Assembly (NCBI RefSeq): GCF_963675165.1
Contig: NC_087391.1
Coordinates: 2,065,001-2,129,000 of the forward strand
Length of the DNA stretch: 64,000 bases
Source of the DNA: Halichondria panicea
Taxonomy: Eukaryota > Porifera > Demospongiae > Suberitida > Halichondriidae
Direction: 5' to 3'
A model generated the notes under the pieces. It was given only the letters and a program-made list of their open reading frames with translations. It was not told the DNA's origin and made no database searches. Shown piece after piece: positions 1 to 10,034 of the stretch; within the stretch, counting starts at the first letter, position 1; every line of letters begins with the position of its first letter. A program made the position numbers and the translations under genes.

Positions 1-48
1 GGTCATTTGAACCACTATCCTTGAAAACAAATCCGCGAAATGTTTAGT

Positions 49-654
49 TTAAGGTTACGGTCAACCGTTTGCTCATTAATTATTCATGAGCTAGATCTAG
101 TGATCTTTCCAGCTAGAATGAGCTGGAAGTCCAGCTGAAACGCAGTAGTAATTTCATGGCTCGAATAGACATTTTTACTATAAAGCTTAGGTACAGTCTA
201 CTGTAGCTTCACTATATGCAGGGCGTGTAGAAGAGATATTTCGAAAAAAGGCTACTGAAAGCTCACAAGAGGCTGTTTTCCTTGGCTCTGGCCGCCATTT
301 TAAGTGGAGTTAGTCTACATATTATTATTTTGTGAGAGTTTGTTGGCCTGGAAAGAAAAAAACGCTTCTACACGCCCTCCAGAATGGTAAGAAGCATCAT
401 ATAAGACCAAGAACACAGAGCTAGAAGTGTTTTTGGAAGTTTAAAATGACTACTAGTTTTGTGTTGTTTCTAGTAACTTGATGATCGCTCAGAGCTTCCA
501 CTGGAAAATGTTTTGAAGACTGATTCTTGTCATACAGGATGATACACCGATATATTTATCATGTGTGTGCTTCAAATTTTTATCATAGTTTCACAAAAAT
601 CATTATAAGAAAATCATAAATTATTCATGAGCAAACTGTTTACCGCAACCTTAA
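49..654. mobile_element. TIR element, possibly with TTAA target site
   Basis: The left arm at 49-90 begins TTAAGGTTACGG and the right arm at 613-654 is its imperfect reverse complement, ending CCGCAACCTTAA. About 28 bp of each arm pair with three mismatches. TTAA at both outer ends would fit a piggyBac-type target duplication, but no transposase is present and the inner ends do not match a terminus I recognise. A smaller hairpin element (220-378) lies inside. The rest of the interval has no ORF of note and would sit in an intron of the WDR74-like gene. Confidence 0.45.
220..378. repeat. Small nested hairpin element
   Basis: AGGGCGTGTAGAAG at 220-233 is exactly reverse-complemented at 365-378. 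The 159-bp interval has no coding potential and is nested inside the larger TIR element. No clear target duplication is visible. Confidence 0.45.
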
Positions 655-781
655 GAAATCCGAAAAAATAACCCGCTATATGACGGTAGCAGAATATGAA
701 TGTGGATATCTGGCCATTTTGTATTATGTACACCACTTAACCAAAATCACTTAACCCTCAAAATAGGTTTTCCACGTTTAC

Positions 782-1502
782 CTTGTCCGTGTCTAAAGGC
801 CAGTAACACAGGCTGCCTCTGTCAGTGCAGGTGATGAGTACCCTAGGAGGGAGAGAGAAGGAGCTAGTTACATCCAGTTACCTTAGTGAAATATATGGGA
901 GCATTATGCGTTTTGGTCGGCTTGGAAAACATTATATGATACTTATTTCCTCGATTAAACGTCACAATTTCAATGGGATTGTACAGGCTTCGAATAAAGT
1001 CTTAAATGTGAGATAGAAATTTATGCGACATGATAGCTAGCTAGCTTCTCGCATAAATAACATTAGTTATTATCATGCATAAATTTTTGTCTTTACTCAC
1101 TCATTGTGTTTCCCCAGACCCACAAACTGCCCCTCTCCTCCAGTGCAGTCACACTCGGCTGTGAACAGACGATCCTGACAACTGAATTTCTGGACAATGC
1201 CATCTCTGCGTCCACAGTACAGGGCGTCATGTGATTCGTCTTCCCAGCACATGACGGTCACCTCTTTACGCTTGTCAGTCTGGGAGAGGGTGATGGAGGC
1301 AGGTAGATAGTTAGTGGCCCGTCCAGTGGGGAGACACACTCCTAGAAGATGGAGATAAATACAGTGTTTGCGTATGTCAAATACTGCTATTCAAGAATAA
1401 TTATGCTGTCCTACCTTTCAAGACTCCTAGTGATGTTCCTATCCATACGTCTATAGGTGCTCTTGTTGACTCTAAACTAATTCCCTTGACTAAATCTGCC
1501 AT
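782..1502 (-). CDS. WDR74: WDR74-like WD-repeat protein, 5' exons (partial)
   Basis: WDR74 (yeast Nsa1 counterpart) is a nucleolar WD40 propeller protein of 60S ribosome assembly that works with the AAA ATPase NVL. Three exons are visible. Exon 1 is 1502-1415, starting at an ATG and ending at a GTAGGA donor; it encodes a first blade with VWIGTSLGVLKG. Exon 2 is 1341 to about 1101 and contains VMCWEDESHD and the family signature TGGEGQFVGLGKHN. Exon 3 is 843-782, encodes VLITCTDRGSLCYWPLDTDK and ends at GTAAAC. These match, in order, the first blades of vertebrate WDR74 as I remember it. Exon 1 to exon 2 splices cleanly in phase 1. The exon 2 to exon 3 join is one base out of phase with the canonical GTGAGT donor at 1100. 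The remaining exons must lie left of the window. Confidence 0.8.
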
Positions 1503-1608
1503 GGCCAGCTAATTTACACGTGGTAGGTAAAGATCCTTATACAAGTAGATATAGACTGCTTTATGATTAAGACCTTTTTACCCTGACGATCCTCCTGACT
1601 CTGAGGTA

Positions 1609-1842
1609 CCGTATAGCGCGAAATGTTCGAGGGGCTTAATTTTCGCGGATTTCGTGGGTTAGAATTCTATATGAAAATTAAGTCCACGAAAATTGTTCTT
1701 TAATTAGAATTACCTGCTATCGTGCAAATATTTAAAGGCGTGGCTTCCGGTAAGGAGTCATTCCGCGAACATTGTGCAACGAAATGGTTTTTAGAGGCCA
1801 TTCCACAAAATATAAGTGCCTCGAAAATTTCGCGCTATACGG
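1609..1842. mobile_element. Mariner-type MITE, copy 1 (CCGTATAGCGCGAAA family)
   Basis: A 234-bp element with termini CCGTATAGCGCGAAA and its reverse complement, flanked by TA on both sides (1607-1608 and 1843-1844), as for Tc1/mariner-derived MITEs. The interior carries further inverted motifs such as TCGAGGGGCTTAATTTTCGC. No protein is encoded. A second near-full copy in opposite orientation is at 3424-3647, and degenerate or related copies are at 9041, 16438, 31310, 39870 and 56005. Confidence 0.8.
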
Positions 1843-1867
1843 TATATCGGAGGCAGAGTGGGGAGGT

Positions 1868-1945
1868 ACAGCGGTTTCAGAGTTCTTGCGCATCTCCAAT
1901 GTCTAGAGCGGAAGTCACTGGTCACGTGATATTCCCAAACATTAA
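1868..1945. mobile_element. Solo left end of the CAG..TTCAGAGTTCTTGC TIR family
   Basis: A terminal segment with TTTCAGAGTTCTTGC, then GTCTAGAGCGGAAGTCAC and CACGTGATATTCC, matches both ends of the full elements at 4968-5548 and 13541-14149. No matching right end follows, so this is a fragment. Confidence 0.55.
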
Positions 1946-2639
1946 GGTTGCGCCTAAAATCAGTGCAGTGCTTTTCCAGAGCCTGGAGGTGTTGCTTTTC
2001 TTCACACTGTTCAGCTCTAGCTTCCTTTCTCTGACAAGCATGCTATATGCACTGGCTATATATATCATGCTCTTAAAATGGCTGTCATTTAATACTGATT
2101 CACAAATTCAACATATCAAGCAATAATTACTCAGTATAATTATTAGTCCAGAGATATTCGAGAAGATATCTGATTAGTCCTGTCTTCTCTTCTTGAACTT
2201 CTGTACTGCCTCTTGACGTTCCACTTGTATTGAAAAAGAAAGGGAATCCGACTAGAAAAACATTTGCAATGTGAAAAATTGCTAGGATTGGCCAGGGGAA
2301 CCACAAAAAAGCGTGGAAACAAGAAATCCGACGAGAGCATAACTCCAATCCGTTACAACGTCATGAACATGTACAATACATAGTATATACACTGTGTTCC
2401 AGATCCATCTCTACCAGCTTCCATCCACATTATTCCATGCAGGTCACCAGTACGGTCCGTGCATGTTACTACGCATGGATGGACTGTGTGTACCTGTGCT
2501 CAACACTGCATGTATTAGGAACATCAATTCATCACAAATCATCATTATTATATGCGCACATTCCAAAATGGATGACTGTATAATAAAAAGATTGGTCATC
2601 ACCCCACCAGTAAAAATTGCGTATTTATATTATAATGAA

Positions 2640-3187
2640 AGCACCACAGGTGCTGATGCCTCGGTGGAGATGCCAAAGCTATACATAACATGAAGCTACT
2701 AATAGCTTTTATACTGATGAACATTTTTGCAATAATTATTTTGCTGCCATGCAGACTCAAAGAGTGGGTAATGATCGACCATGATTGTTGTTAAAAACGA
2801 TCGATGCCAAAAGTTCAAGTCTAAAATTAATGGCTGCCATCAACAGAGCCTTGCAGCTCTCTTCCTCACTCTTGCAGCTACCAATAGCTAGCGTTCTAGT
2901 GCAGAACTAACTACTAAGTAGAGTAGTAACACTCGGTAAACAAGTTTGGCTACGTGCTCTTCTGAAAAGGCTGCAATGGCATTCCAAGTAAGCAAAACTA
3001 GGCATAACTCGAGAACAAAGCATTATTTTGCAAATCCACGAATTAAAATCCAAGTAAACATGACTAGAAGCCTATAGAAACTCTTACTTGCACTTGATTC
3101 ATCCTTGAGCAGCTGTAGCAGTCTACACAGACAGACACACAGACACACAACCGTATACCTCGCTTGCGCATGCGCACCGAGGCATAA
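2640..3187 (-). mobile_element. TGCCTCGGTG-family repeat, near full length
   Basis: Read on the minus strand it begins TGCCTCGGTGCGCATGCGC, continues GAGGTATACGGT, a GT/CT-rich microsatellite, then CTGCTACAGCTGCTCAAGGA, and ends CACCGAGGCATCAGCACC. The termini are short inverted repeats (TGCCTCGGTG/CACCGAGGCA). Other copies or parts are at 30321, 31750, 41016 and 63648. It is noncoding. Confidence 0.65.
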
Positions 3188-3210
3188 TTATTGGCTGGGA
3201 AAACAACCAG

Positions 3211-3270
3211 TTCATTAGCCTCGATCCCAGGCCGCACTTCCCAGTGCGGCCTGGGATCGAGGCTAATGAA
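3211..3270. repeat. 60-nt perfect hairpin, TAGCCTCGATCCCAGGCC ends
   Basis: TTCATTAGCCTCGATCCCAG starts a palindrome whose arms pair perfectly over about 27 nt around a 6-nt loop (TTCCCA). The same ends bound a longer perfect hairpin at 14988-15090 and degenerate versions near 13647, 40960 and 63750. Confidence 0.7.
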
Positions 3271-3423
3271 AAGGCCGGTGAAGGAGGCTACCAGTTCATG
3301 TGATTGACGTTGTAACGGATTGGAGTTATGCTCTCGTCGGATTTCTTGTTTCCACGCTTTTTTGTGGTTCCTCTGGCCAATCCTAGCAATTTTTCACATT
3401 GCAAATGTTTTTCTAGTCGGATA

Positions 3424-3647
3424 CCGTATAGCGCGAAATTTTCGAGGCACTTATATTTCGTGGATTAGCCTCTAAAAGCTATTTCGTTGCACAATGTTCG
3501 CGGAATGACTGCTTACCGGAAGCCACGCCTTTAAATCTATGCATGCTATAGCAGGTAATTCAATTTTTGTGGACTTAATTTTCGTGTAGGATTCTAACCC
3601 ACGAAATCCGCGAAAATTAAGCCCCTCGAAAATTTCGCGCTATACGG
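3424..3647. mobile_element. Mariner-type MITE, copy 2
   Basis: A 224-bp copy of the 1609-1842 element in the opposite orientation, with CCGTATAGCGCGAAATTTTC ends and flanking TA (3422-3423, 3648-3649). It sits at the right arm of the 2256-3420 inverted repeat, so it inserted later than that element. Confidence 0.8.
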
Positions 3648-3776
3648 TATACCTTTGATTGAACCCAGAGGAGGTCGGACATCACTTGAACTTTCACTAA
3701 TTAGACTCTATGACCTTTTAATGACATTCCAGGCCAAATTGCTTTTCGTTTTTGCTGACTCAGTAGTAAAACATGA

Positions 3777-4450
3777 CTGGATCCAGAGGAGGGAGGACAC
3801 GATTAACCTTAGCTCTAATTAGCTAATTATCGCGACCTTTTAATTACATTCTTTGAACGATTCATCTTTTCTTTTTTTATAACCTCTACATATTGGGACA
3901 CACAGAACAGTACTGTAGTAGTATATTAGTATGAGTGACAGGCAATTCTTGCAGGCACAGAGCAAACCATACAAATAAAGGGGTGCTAGAAGCTGAGATT
4001 GTTAGTGTCATTGATGTTCTTCATGTTGGAGACACTCTGAACTAAACAATTCCATGTTGCAGCTTTATCAGAGACAGGAGTGCCTGGGGTGCTTCTCACA
4101 GGGATCTTGGAGACAGGAGTGCCTGGGGTGCTCCTCATAGGGATCCTGGAGACAGGATCAAGAGTGCTTCTCACAGAGACAAGATCAGAGTGCCTGGGAT
4201 GCTTCTCACAGGGATATTAGAGATAAGAGTACTTGAGGTGCTTCTTATAGGGGTCCTATTACCTTCAGGTCCTGACAACTTGGCCATAGGGGTACCTCCA
4301 GTAGGAGAAAAGGCTTACTTTGCTCTAGCTCAATATGTAGAGGTTATAAAGAAAGAAAAGATGAATCGTTCAAAGAATGTAATTAAAAGGTCGCGATAAT
4401 TAGCTAATTAGAGCTAAGGTTAATTGTGTCCTCCCTCCTCTGGACTGGAT
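3777..4450. mobile_element. Inverted-repeat element with internal minisatellite
   Basis: The left arm (about 3777-3895, starting CTGGATCCAGAGGAGGGAGG) is reverse-complemented at about 4330-4450. Long stretches including CTAATTAGCTAATTATCGCG and TTCTTTGAACGATTCATC are shared. The centre (about 4070-4240) is a short minisatellite with a GAGACAGGAGTGCCTGGGGT core. Short ORFs on both strands there are read through the minisatellite and I do not regard them as genes. Confidence 0.6.
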
Positions 4451-4451
4451 C

Positions 4452-4893
4452 TTGGCGGATCTAGCTAGTATGGGTATTATGTGCTGATAGGGTTAGGTCC
4501 AGTAACCATCGTAGAGACACCAAACACAACTAGCTATCAACAGATTCAGCGACAGAAACCGTGCAGAAATATTGTCTCATAAATTAGTCGCCCTCTATAA
4601 CATAGACTCGTGATTAGGCCGCCCAACTTTTAGAGGGCGGCTAAAATAAAGACTAGCAGAAGTACAGAAATTGCTTTTTGTTTTTGCTGACTCGGCAGTA
4701 GAACACGACTACCGGTAGCTTGTATGGCTATTATGTGCTGATAGGGTTAAGTCCAGTAAACCATCACAGACACCAAACACAACTAGTTGTCAACAGATTC
4801 AGTGACAAGAACTGTGCAGAAGCATTGTCTCATAAATTAGTCGCCCTCTTTAACATAGACTCAGCCGCCCAACTTTTAGAGGGCGGCTAAAAT
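4452..4893. repeat. Two-copy tandem duplication ending in small foldbacks
   Basis: Two diverged units, about 4452-4650 and 4708-4893, share TATTATGTGCTGATAGGGTT, CACCAAACACAACTAG and AACAGATTCAG. Each ends in a small foldback with TTAGTCGCCCTCT and AGAGGGCGGCTAA. No gene is visible. Confidence 0.6.
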
Positions 4894-4967
4894 CGTGCAC
4901 GCAGTACGTCAGACCTCCTTGATTTTATATGCAGCTTATGCATGTATGGGTGTACGGAAAGCGACTA

Positions 4968-5548
4968 CAGACCTTTGCAGAGTTCTTGCAACTCGATGTC
5001 TAGAGCGGAAGTGCCTGTCACGTGAACCATTACATAACAAGATTGAATTCTGGCTCATTCCTAACCAATTTTTCTCCAATAAAGCCTATTTAATTTTGTT
5101 AAACTGGGAAAAATTCGACCTATATAGGAGGAAGGCTTTGAACATGAACAGCTAGCTAGCTGATGAGTATTTCCAATCGTTTTGTGAGTTACTATTAGTC
5201 ACACAGCCTGTGTCACAGAACTATATATCCAGCTGGAGCTAAGGCTTAGCTTTAAGCTTTTACTGTCTATGACTAGACTCTCAACAGCTTGCAGCAACAC
5301 AAAATGAGCGGGCAGGCTGGGGCAAGCCACTTCATATAATACTGGGAAGCTACAATCCTATTTCAGACTTCTCTGAATAACTAGTAACAAGTAATTTAGT
5401 GATGCATCTTGAGAACTCAATGTAAAAAACTTGCCTCACTCAGCAATGTTGGGCTCACGTGATGTTGTGTGGCTTTAATGTACATGAATATCACGTGACG
5501 GTAACTTCCGCTTTAGACGTCGAGTTGCAAGAACTCTGCAAAGGTCTG
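4968..5548. mobile_element. TA-flanked TIR element (CAGACCTTTGCAGAG family)
   Basis: The termini CAGACCTTTGCAGAGTTCTT and their complement are flanked by TA (4966-4967, 5549-5550). The interior matches, in inverse orientation, the element at 13541-14149 (for example GGAAGCTACA and ACAAAATGAG). It is noncoding, about 580 bp, and consistent with a Tc1/mariner-derived non-autonomous element. Confidence 0.7.
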
Positions 5549-5551
5549 TAA

Positions 5552-6700
5552 ATATGGCGCAATATTAGTGCCAAAATTAGAGTATATACGTATTTGTATC
5601 TAGGGGGTACTCTTTTTGTAAACTGGTATAGAAAATAAACATTCAGGGGCACACTTTTTAGTGTAGACTATCACTTGGAGGTAATCTTATCACTTTAGGT
5701 ACACAAATAATTCTTTTGAGGGTACCTGCTCTTCCATGAGTACCCTAAAATATATTTTCCGTACTGAACTAAAAAGAGTACCCTCAAATAAAAAGAGTAC
5801 CCTCAAAATAAAAAGAGTACCCTCAAATAAAAAGAGTACCCCCAAATAATTTCTGAGGTTAAAGTTCACGTACTTTAACCTCTACTTGTATTTCTATTTA
5901 GAGCACATCCTTAGACTTCAAGTACCTTTTTGTCCATGTAATAATTATTACTTAGCACCATAATTATAATTTTTTTATCTAGTCTCATAAAAATTAATAA
6001 TAAACATCAATTTTTGGTAGTCCCTTAGAACACTTATTGTAATCAATCATAAGGGATCTGATGAAGGCCTTCCCACTTCTTCAGAAGCTAAGGTAGCCGG
6101 TGTACAAAATCTGCTCGCAACTGTATGGTCTTGCCACCAGCATGTCCTCTAAAGATAGCGTGTGCTACATAGCCCAGGGCTTCTGCCTCTGTTTGACTCA
6201 ACGAGCCATCAACAATATCAGTCAACAGTTCTCTATAAATCAGCTATCAGCAGCTTCCACACCAGACTTCCAAGGGACTGTTCAATAACCTTAATAATAA
6301 TTGCTCACAATTCTAAGGGGCGCTCTAAATAGAAATACAAGCCACACCTCTAAGTAGAGGTTAAAGTGCGTGTACTTTAAACCTTAGAAATTATTTGGGG
6401 GTACTCTTTTCATTTGGGGGTACTCTTTTTATTTGATGGTACTCTTTTTATTTGAGGGTATACTCTTTTTATTTGAGGGTACTCTTTTTAGTTCAGTACT
6501 CTTCAGGTCATTATAATATGGAAGAGTAGGTACCCTCAAAAGAATTATTTGTGTACCTAAACTGATAAGAGTACCCCCAAGTGATAGTCTACACTAAAAA
6601 GTGTACCCCTGATGTTTATTTTCTATAAGTTTACAAAAAGAGTACCCCCTAGATACAAATACGTATATACTCTAATTTTGGCACTAATATTGCGCCATAT
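5552..6700. mobile_element. 1.15-kb long-inverted-repeat element with sub-repeats
   Basis: ATATGGCGCAATATTAGTGC at the left end is exactly inverted at the right end, and arms of about 370 bp pair imperfectly. Each arm contains four to five copies of a 19-20 bp unit (AAAAAGAGTACCCTCAAAT). Flanking GTAA at 5548-5551 and 6701-6704 could be a 4-bp target duplication. The 380-bp centre has a 48-codon open stretch on the minus strand (about 6090-6235) that reads like protein, with motifs EAEALGYVAHAIFRGHAGG. I do not recognise the family. Confidence 0.65.
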
Positions 6701-7692
6701 GTAAATACAGGAATATGTCCAATGTCCACCTTTGAACCTTGCATATAAAATCACGTTTTAATGGTAAAAAACCGTTAATATTCAAACTATCAAATCACTA
6801 TTTTCTTCAGAGCTTGAGAGATGAGAGCTAGCTAGGGCCTGGGGCTAGGGGGAACAGACTGCAGTCGTTGCTAGCCTCCTTGTGGTGAACCATGTATCCT
6901 CTACTATCTATGGCACAAGTAAGATAAAATTAGGTAGATTAGGTAAATTAATAGGTATCTAGTCTATAAAATTATAATTATATCATCTCAGTACAGTACA
7001 TGCAGTATACACAATAGCTAGCTGCATGGTACATGGTATGGTGTAGATACATGTCTGATGTAGATCTAGTATTAGTAACGCTTGTTTGTAAAGACAGGAC
7101 CCTTCGCACCACCATCACTCTTGTTTCTTCTTTTCCGCTATATGTCCATTTACTCCATACGTTTCATACTATCTCACTTGTAATTGTTGTTTCACCATTT
7201 CCCAGGCCGTACTGTACAAGTGAAAGCAATCCTTGAGATCTGCAACGTCTTGGTCTACAAAGAGTTTGTCGTTCACTTCTCATTTCTTTCTTTACCCATG
7301 TTCCTGTGCATCATTACTGTGTGGCTTGTGCTACACTGAGTACATATTCAAATTTTGAGTGGAGTTCTACTGGGGCTATTGTAGCATTGTCCTTGGGACC
7401 GAGGCTATAGGACAAATCGGACTGCTCTGCCTCATAAGTGAAGAGGCGAACACAAATGGCAGAATGTTCCCTCACAATAATGATCGTTTTTTGTGCAATA
7501 AAACAATGTTTGCTGTATTAATTTACAACATGTTGGGATGCATGAGCACATTAATTTTAATACAACATGTACCCTGTATGGATCTGCGCTATAGATCTAT
7601 ATAGTATTAATTGAAGATTTAAAGTTTCATGTGCTTCTTGTGCATAATCCTCTGGAGCCACCCCCACATCACAGAATTATAAGGTCAAAGTT
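6701..7692. other. Intergenic stretch with no supportable gene
   Basis: AT-rich sequence between the inverted-repeat element and the GT92 gene. Short ORFs at 7033-7236 and 7359-7604 have no recognisable motif. The promoter of the downstream gene should be here, but I see no clear core element. Confidence 0.5.
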
Positions 7693-7792
7693 CATGGACA
7701 TAATTATTCTAGGCTCTCGTGGAGTACGTGATCAGACCTTTCCTGTAAAAGAGAACGATAGCTATACAGAGATCTTAGCAAATGAACTGGAT

Positions 7793-8947
7793 ATGAATAA
7801 CAAGTTGAAGAGGACTTTTATCGGTTTGGTACTTCTTTTGATCGGTATCTATATGTATCAATGTTTCAATACATATGCTGTACGACCAGATACTAAGGTA
7901 CATATCTATTCTATGATTATTCGATCAGCATACATTGACACACGTGCGAGAAATGGTTACAAACACTCTGTTAATACAGTAGTGATTTTTGCAGAGGCCT
8001 CTATGGAAATACGCAAACATGGGTTAATTGAAGGCTGCGGTGCTGATTCCATTAATGCTAAAGCTTTTAACCCTATTCCTCTTTACTTTCCGTGGATTAC
8101 CTATCATTTCCCAAAACTTACTCACGAGGAGATAATGATTGATTGTTACGATCTTGAACTCCATGAAAACAGCACTGCTTTTGTACGTTATCGTCCACTT
8201 TCAAACTCAGATATGACGATAACAGCTACTATTGACGTTACATACCCTGCACATAGAGATGACTATAAAGACAAAGTTGTTGTTTGTACGAACTGCTTTG
8301 GCAAACCACCTTGGTTAAGTGAGTGGCTAAAATATCAGAAGACTATTGGAGTTGATTTGGTTCAATTATATGTTGAAGAGCAATTTATGAGTGACAATGA
8401 AAATCTCAAAATTATTGAAAGTTATATTCAAGAAGGTTTCCTGAAAGTAGAAAATCGTAAAACATATTTCAATACATCACAGATTTACTACCACTCAGAA
8501 CTTATAAACCATCATGATTGTTTGTATCGCTATCGAGAAGTGTTTGAATTTGCCTTCTTTTTAGACACCGATGACTTTTTTATCCCACGTCTACCTAACA
8601 AGACTAATGTACACGACTATGTCAACCAATTTTTTTGTGAGGACAATCAAGTATCAGCTGAATTTGTGTGGCTCAAATATTTTCCGGATTGTGGCTTAAC
8701 ACAACCGTTATCAAATTTGAAAGATGGTAATATAACAAGTTTACTCAAAGTTAAAGAATTCTGGAAGTCACCGGAGCCAAAATTTGTTTGTAGACCAACC
8801 CTGACGACATCGATTGGAATTCATTCTACAACTGGAATATTGGGAGGAACAACAATTGTTCATCCACCTGTTGATGTAGCTTACATAGCTCATGTTAGGG
8901 CTCACGAATTATTAGGCCTACCAAGTAATGCTGATTGCAAAATTTGA
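7793..8947 (+). CDS. Glycosyltransferase family 92 (DUF23) protein
   Basis: Single-exon gene for a type II Golgi membrane glycosyltransferase. GT92 enzymes such as nematode GALT-1 add galactose to glycan fucose; the acceptor here is unknown. The frame is open from 7631, but the first codon there is GTG. In-frame ATGs are at 7694 and 7793, and I prefer 7793 because it gives a short cytosolic tail before a hydrophobic anchor (FIGLVLLLIGIYMY). Family landmarks are KVVVCTNCFGKPPWLSEWLK, where the catalytic domain begins, GVDLVQLYVE, and the DxD-type metal site FLDTDDFF at 8564-8575. The C-terminal HVRAHE may be a conserved His. Length (384 residues from 7793) is normal. A partial second copy lies at 17557-18121. 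Confidence 0.85.
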   Translation: MNNKLKRTFIGLVLLLIGIYMYQCFNTYAVRPDTKVHIYSMIIRSAYIDTRARNGYKHSVNTVVIFAEASMEIRKHGLIEGCGADSINAKAFNPIPLYFPWITYHFPKLTHEEIMIDCYDLELHENSTAFVRYRPLSNSDMTITATIDVTYPAHRDDYKDKVVVCTNCFGKPPWLSEWLKYQKTIGVDLVQLYVEEQFMSDNENLKIIESYIQEGFLKVENRKTYFNTSQIYYHSELINHHDCLYRYREVFEFAFFLDTDDFFIPRLPNKTNVHDYVNQFFCEDNQVSAEFVWLKYFPDCGLTQPLSNLKDGNITSLLKVKEFWKSPEPKFVCRPTLTTSIGIHSTTGILGGTTIVHPPVDVAYIAHVRAHELLGLPSNADCKI

Positions 8948-9040
8948 CTAATATCACTATGTATCACAGCTAATAATTATAATTAGGCCAATGTTAATCA
9001 ATGTCTTGTTTCTGGTTTGGGAATCACCTTACCACTATAT

Positions 9041-9540
9041 ACCGTATAGCGGGTAATTTTCGGGGAACAAAATATCAACGGTCATCTCATACTTGAGGCC
9101 ATTTGGGGACACAGGACAATATTTAGTTACACAGCCTTAGCTATATCATAGGTACTATAGAAACACAAGCATGTGACAGACAATATTCACCAGGGAATTT
9201 TGTCTAGGGGACAATATTCCCTCGTAAAAATAACAATACTATACCCCCAGATCTAATATCTTGGGGGCAAAATCAAGTAAAGCTGGGATCGGATTAGGTC
9301 TGGAGAAATATTGTCCGGGGGGGGGGACAATATTTACTATAGGGAATAACGTCCCCTATCTGAGAATATAGTTCCCCCCCCCTTAAATGGTTGTTACTAG
9401 CTCGTTTAAACAAGTCTGAAAAAGTAATGAAGAAAGTCTTGACTCTTGCAGCCTTTCCGTGTGTTCTAGTGGGCATGCTCTTCTTTCCAAAGGCAGATCT
9501 GAGTTTTTATTTATAACCTGCTAACTAGGTACCGTATATA
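9041..9540. repeat. Degenerate MITE-derived sequence
   Basis: It starts ACCGTATAGCGGGTAATTTT, the same terminus as the element at 56005-56210, and continues with repeated GACAATATT motifs and G/C homopolymer runs. No right terminus can be assigned with confidence. No gene is seen in 8948-9630. Confidence 0.45.
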
Positions 9541-9633
9541 TATCGGGAAAATTCTGTGGTGCAAATTTTGCACGAGTTAAAAGATGCCCTAGTTTGATTA
9601 GACACACCACTGTCGCCAGGTCGAGATATACTG

Positions 9634-9657
9634 GTGTGTGTGTGTGTGTGTGTGTGC

Positions 9658-9688
<31 letters not shown>
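9634..9688. repeat. (TG)n microsatellite
   Basis: About 55 bp of TG dinucleotides with a CGCG interruption. Other TG/CA tracts are at 12574, 18588, 31797, 34352 and 41055. Confidence 0.95.
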
Positions 9689-9982
9689 GTTGCACGACTG
9701 ATAACTCTCAGTTTATAACAAAAAGTAATGAATGTGTGGGGGTGGGGTTTAGTTAGCATGTTCAATAAACTGACCACAGCCACTAGTATTATGTTGAATT
9801 GCTTGGCTCTTAGTAACAATAATTCATATATCACATTTATTCCAGACTGATCCACACACACCTGTGCACCACTAATCTAGCACAAATTATTAATAAATAT
9901 AGAACACTACAGGAAGTCCAGTTTAGCTATAATAATGTACCCACACTATACAGTGGTGTACCTAACATCAAAGTAGTTCAGA

Positions 9983-10007
9983 GTTATCACATCACTCCTT
10001 CCCCTAC
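9983..10007 (-). promoter_or_regulatory. Polypurine tract and LTR start of the Ty3/gypsy copy
   Basis: On the minus strand, GTAGGGGAAGGAG (10007-9995) is followed directly by TGATGTGATAAC (9994-9983). A purine tract followed by TG is the expected plus-strand primer and LTR 5' end, and it lies about 28 bp after the last pol stop codon. The assignment rests on position and composition. Confidence 0.5.
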
Positions 10008-10034
10008 AAGAAGCTCGACCCGAGCTTCGGCACA

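Larger units (their letters stand above)
2256..3420. mobile_element. Inverted-repeat element with nested insertions
   Basis: A segment of about 110 bp at 2256-2364 (containing GGATTGGCCAGGGGAACC and CCGTTACAACGTCATGAAC) recurs in reverse complement at 3303-3420. Between the arms lie the TGCCTCGGTG-family element (2640-3187) and a 60-nt perfect hairpin (3211-3270). MITE copy 2 abuts the right arm at a TA. A related element with short central spacer is at 35934-36103. No ORF here is convincing. Confidence 0.55.

Noticed and set aside
3986-4174. Minus-strand ORF with RSTPGTPVS repeats
   Set aside because: Reading of the minisatellite within an inverted-repeat element.
9598-9861. Minus-strand ORF with a His-Thr repeat
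   Set aside because: Translation of the TG microsatellite and possible LTR sequence.
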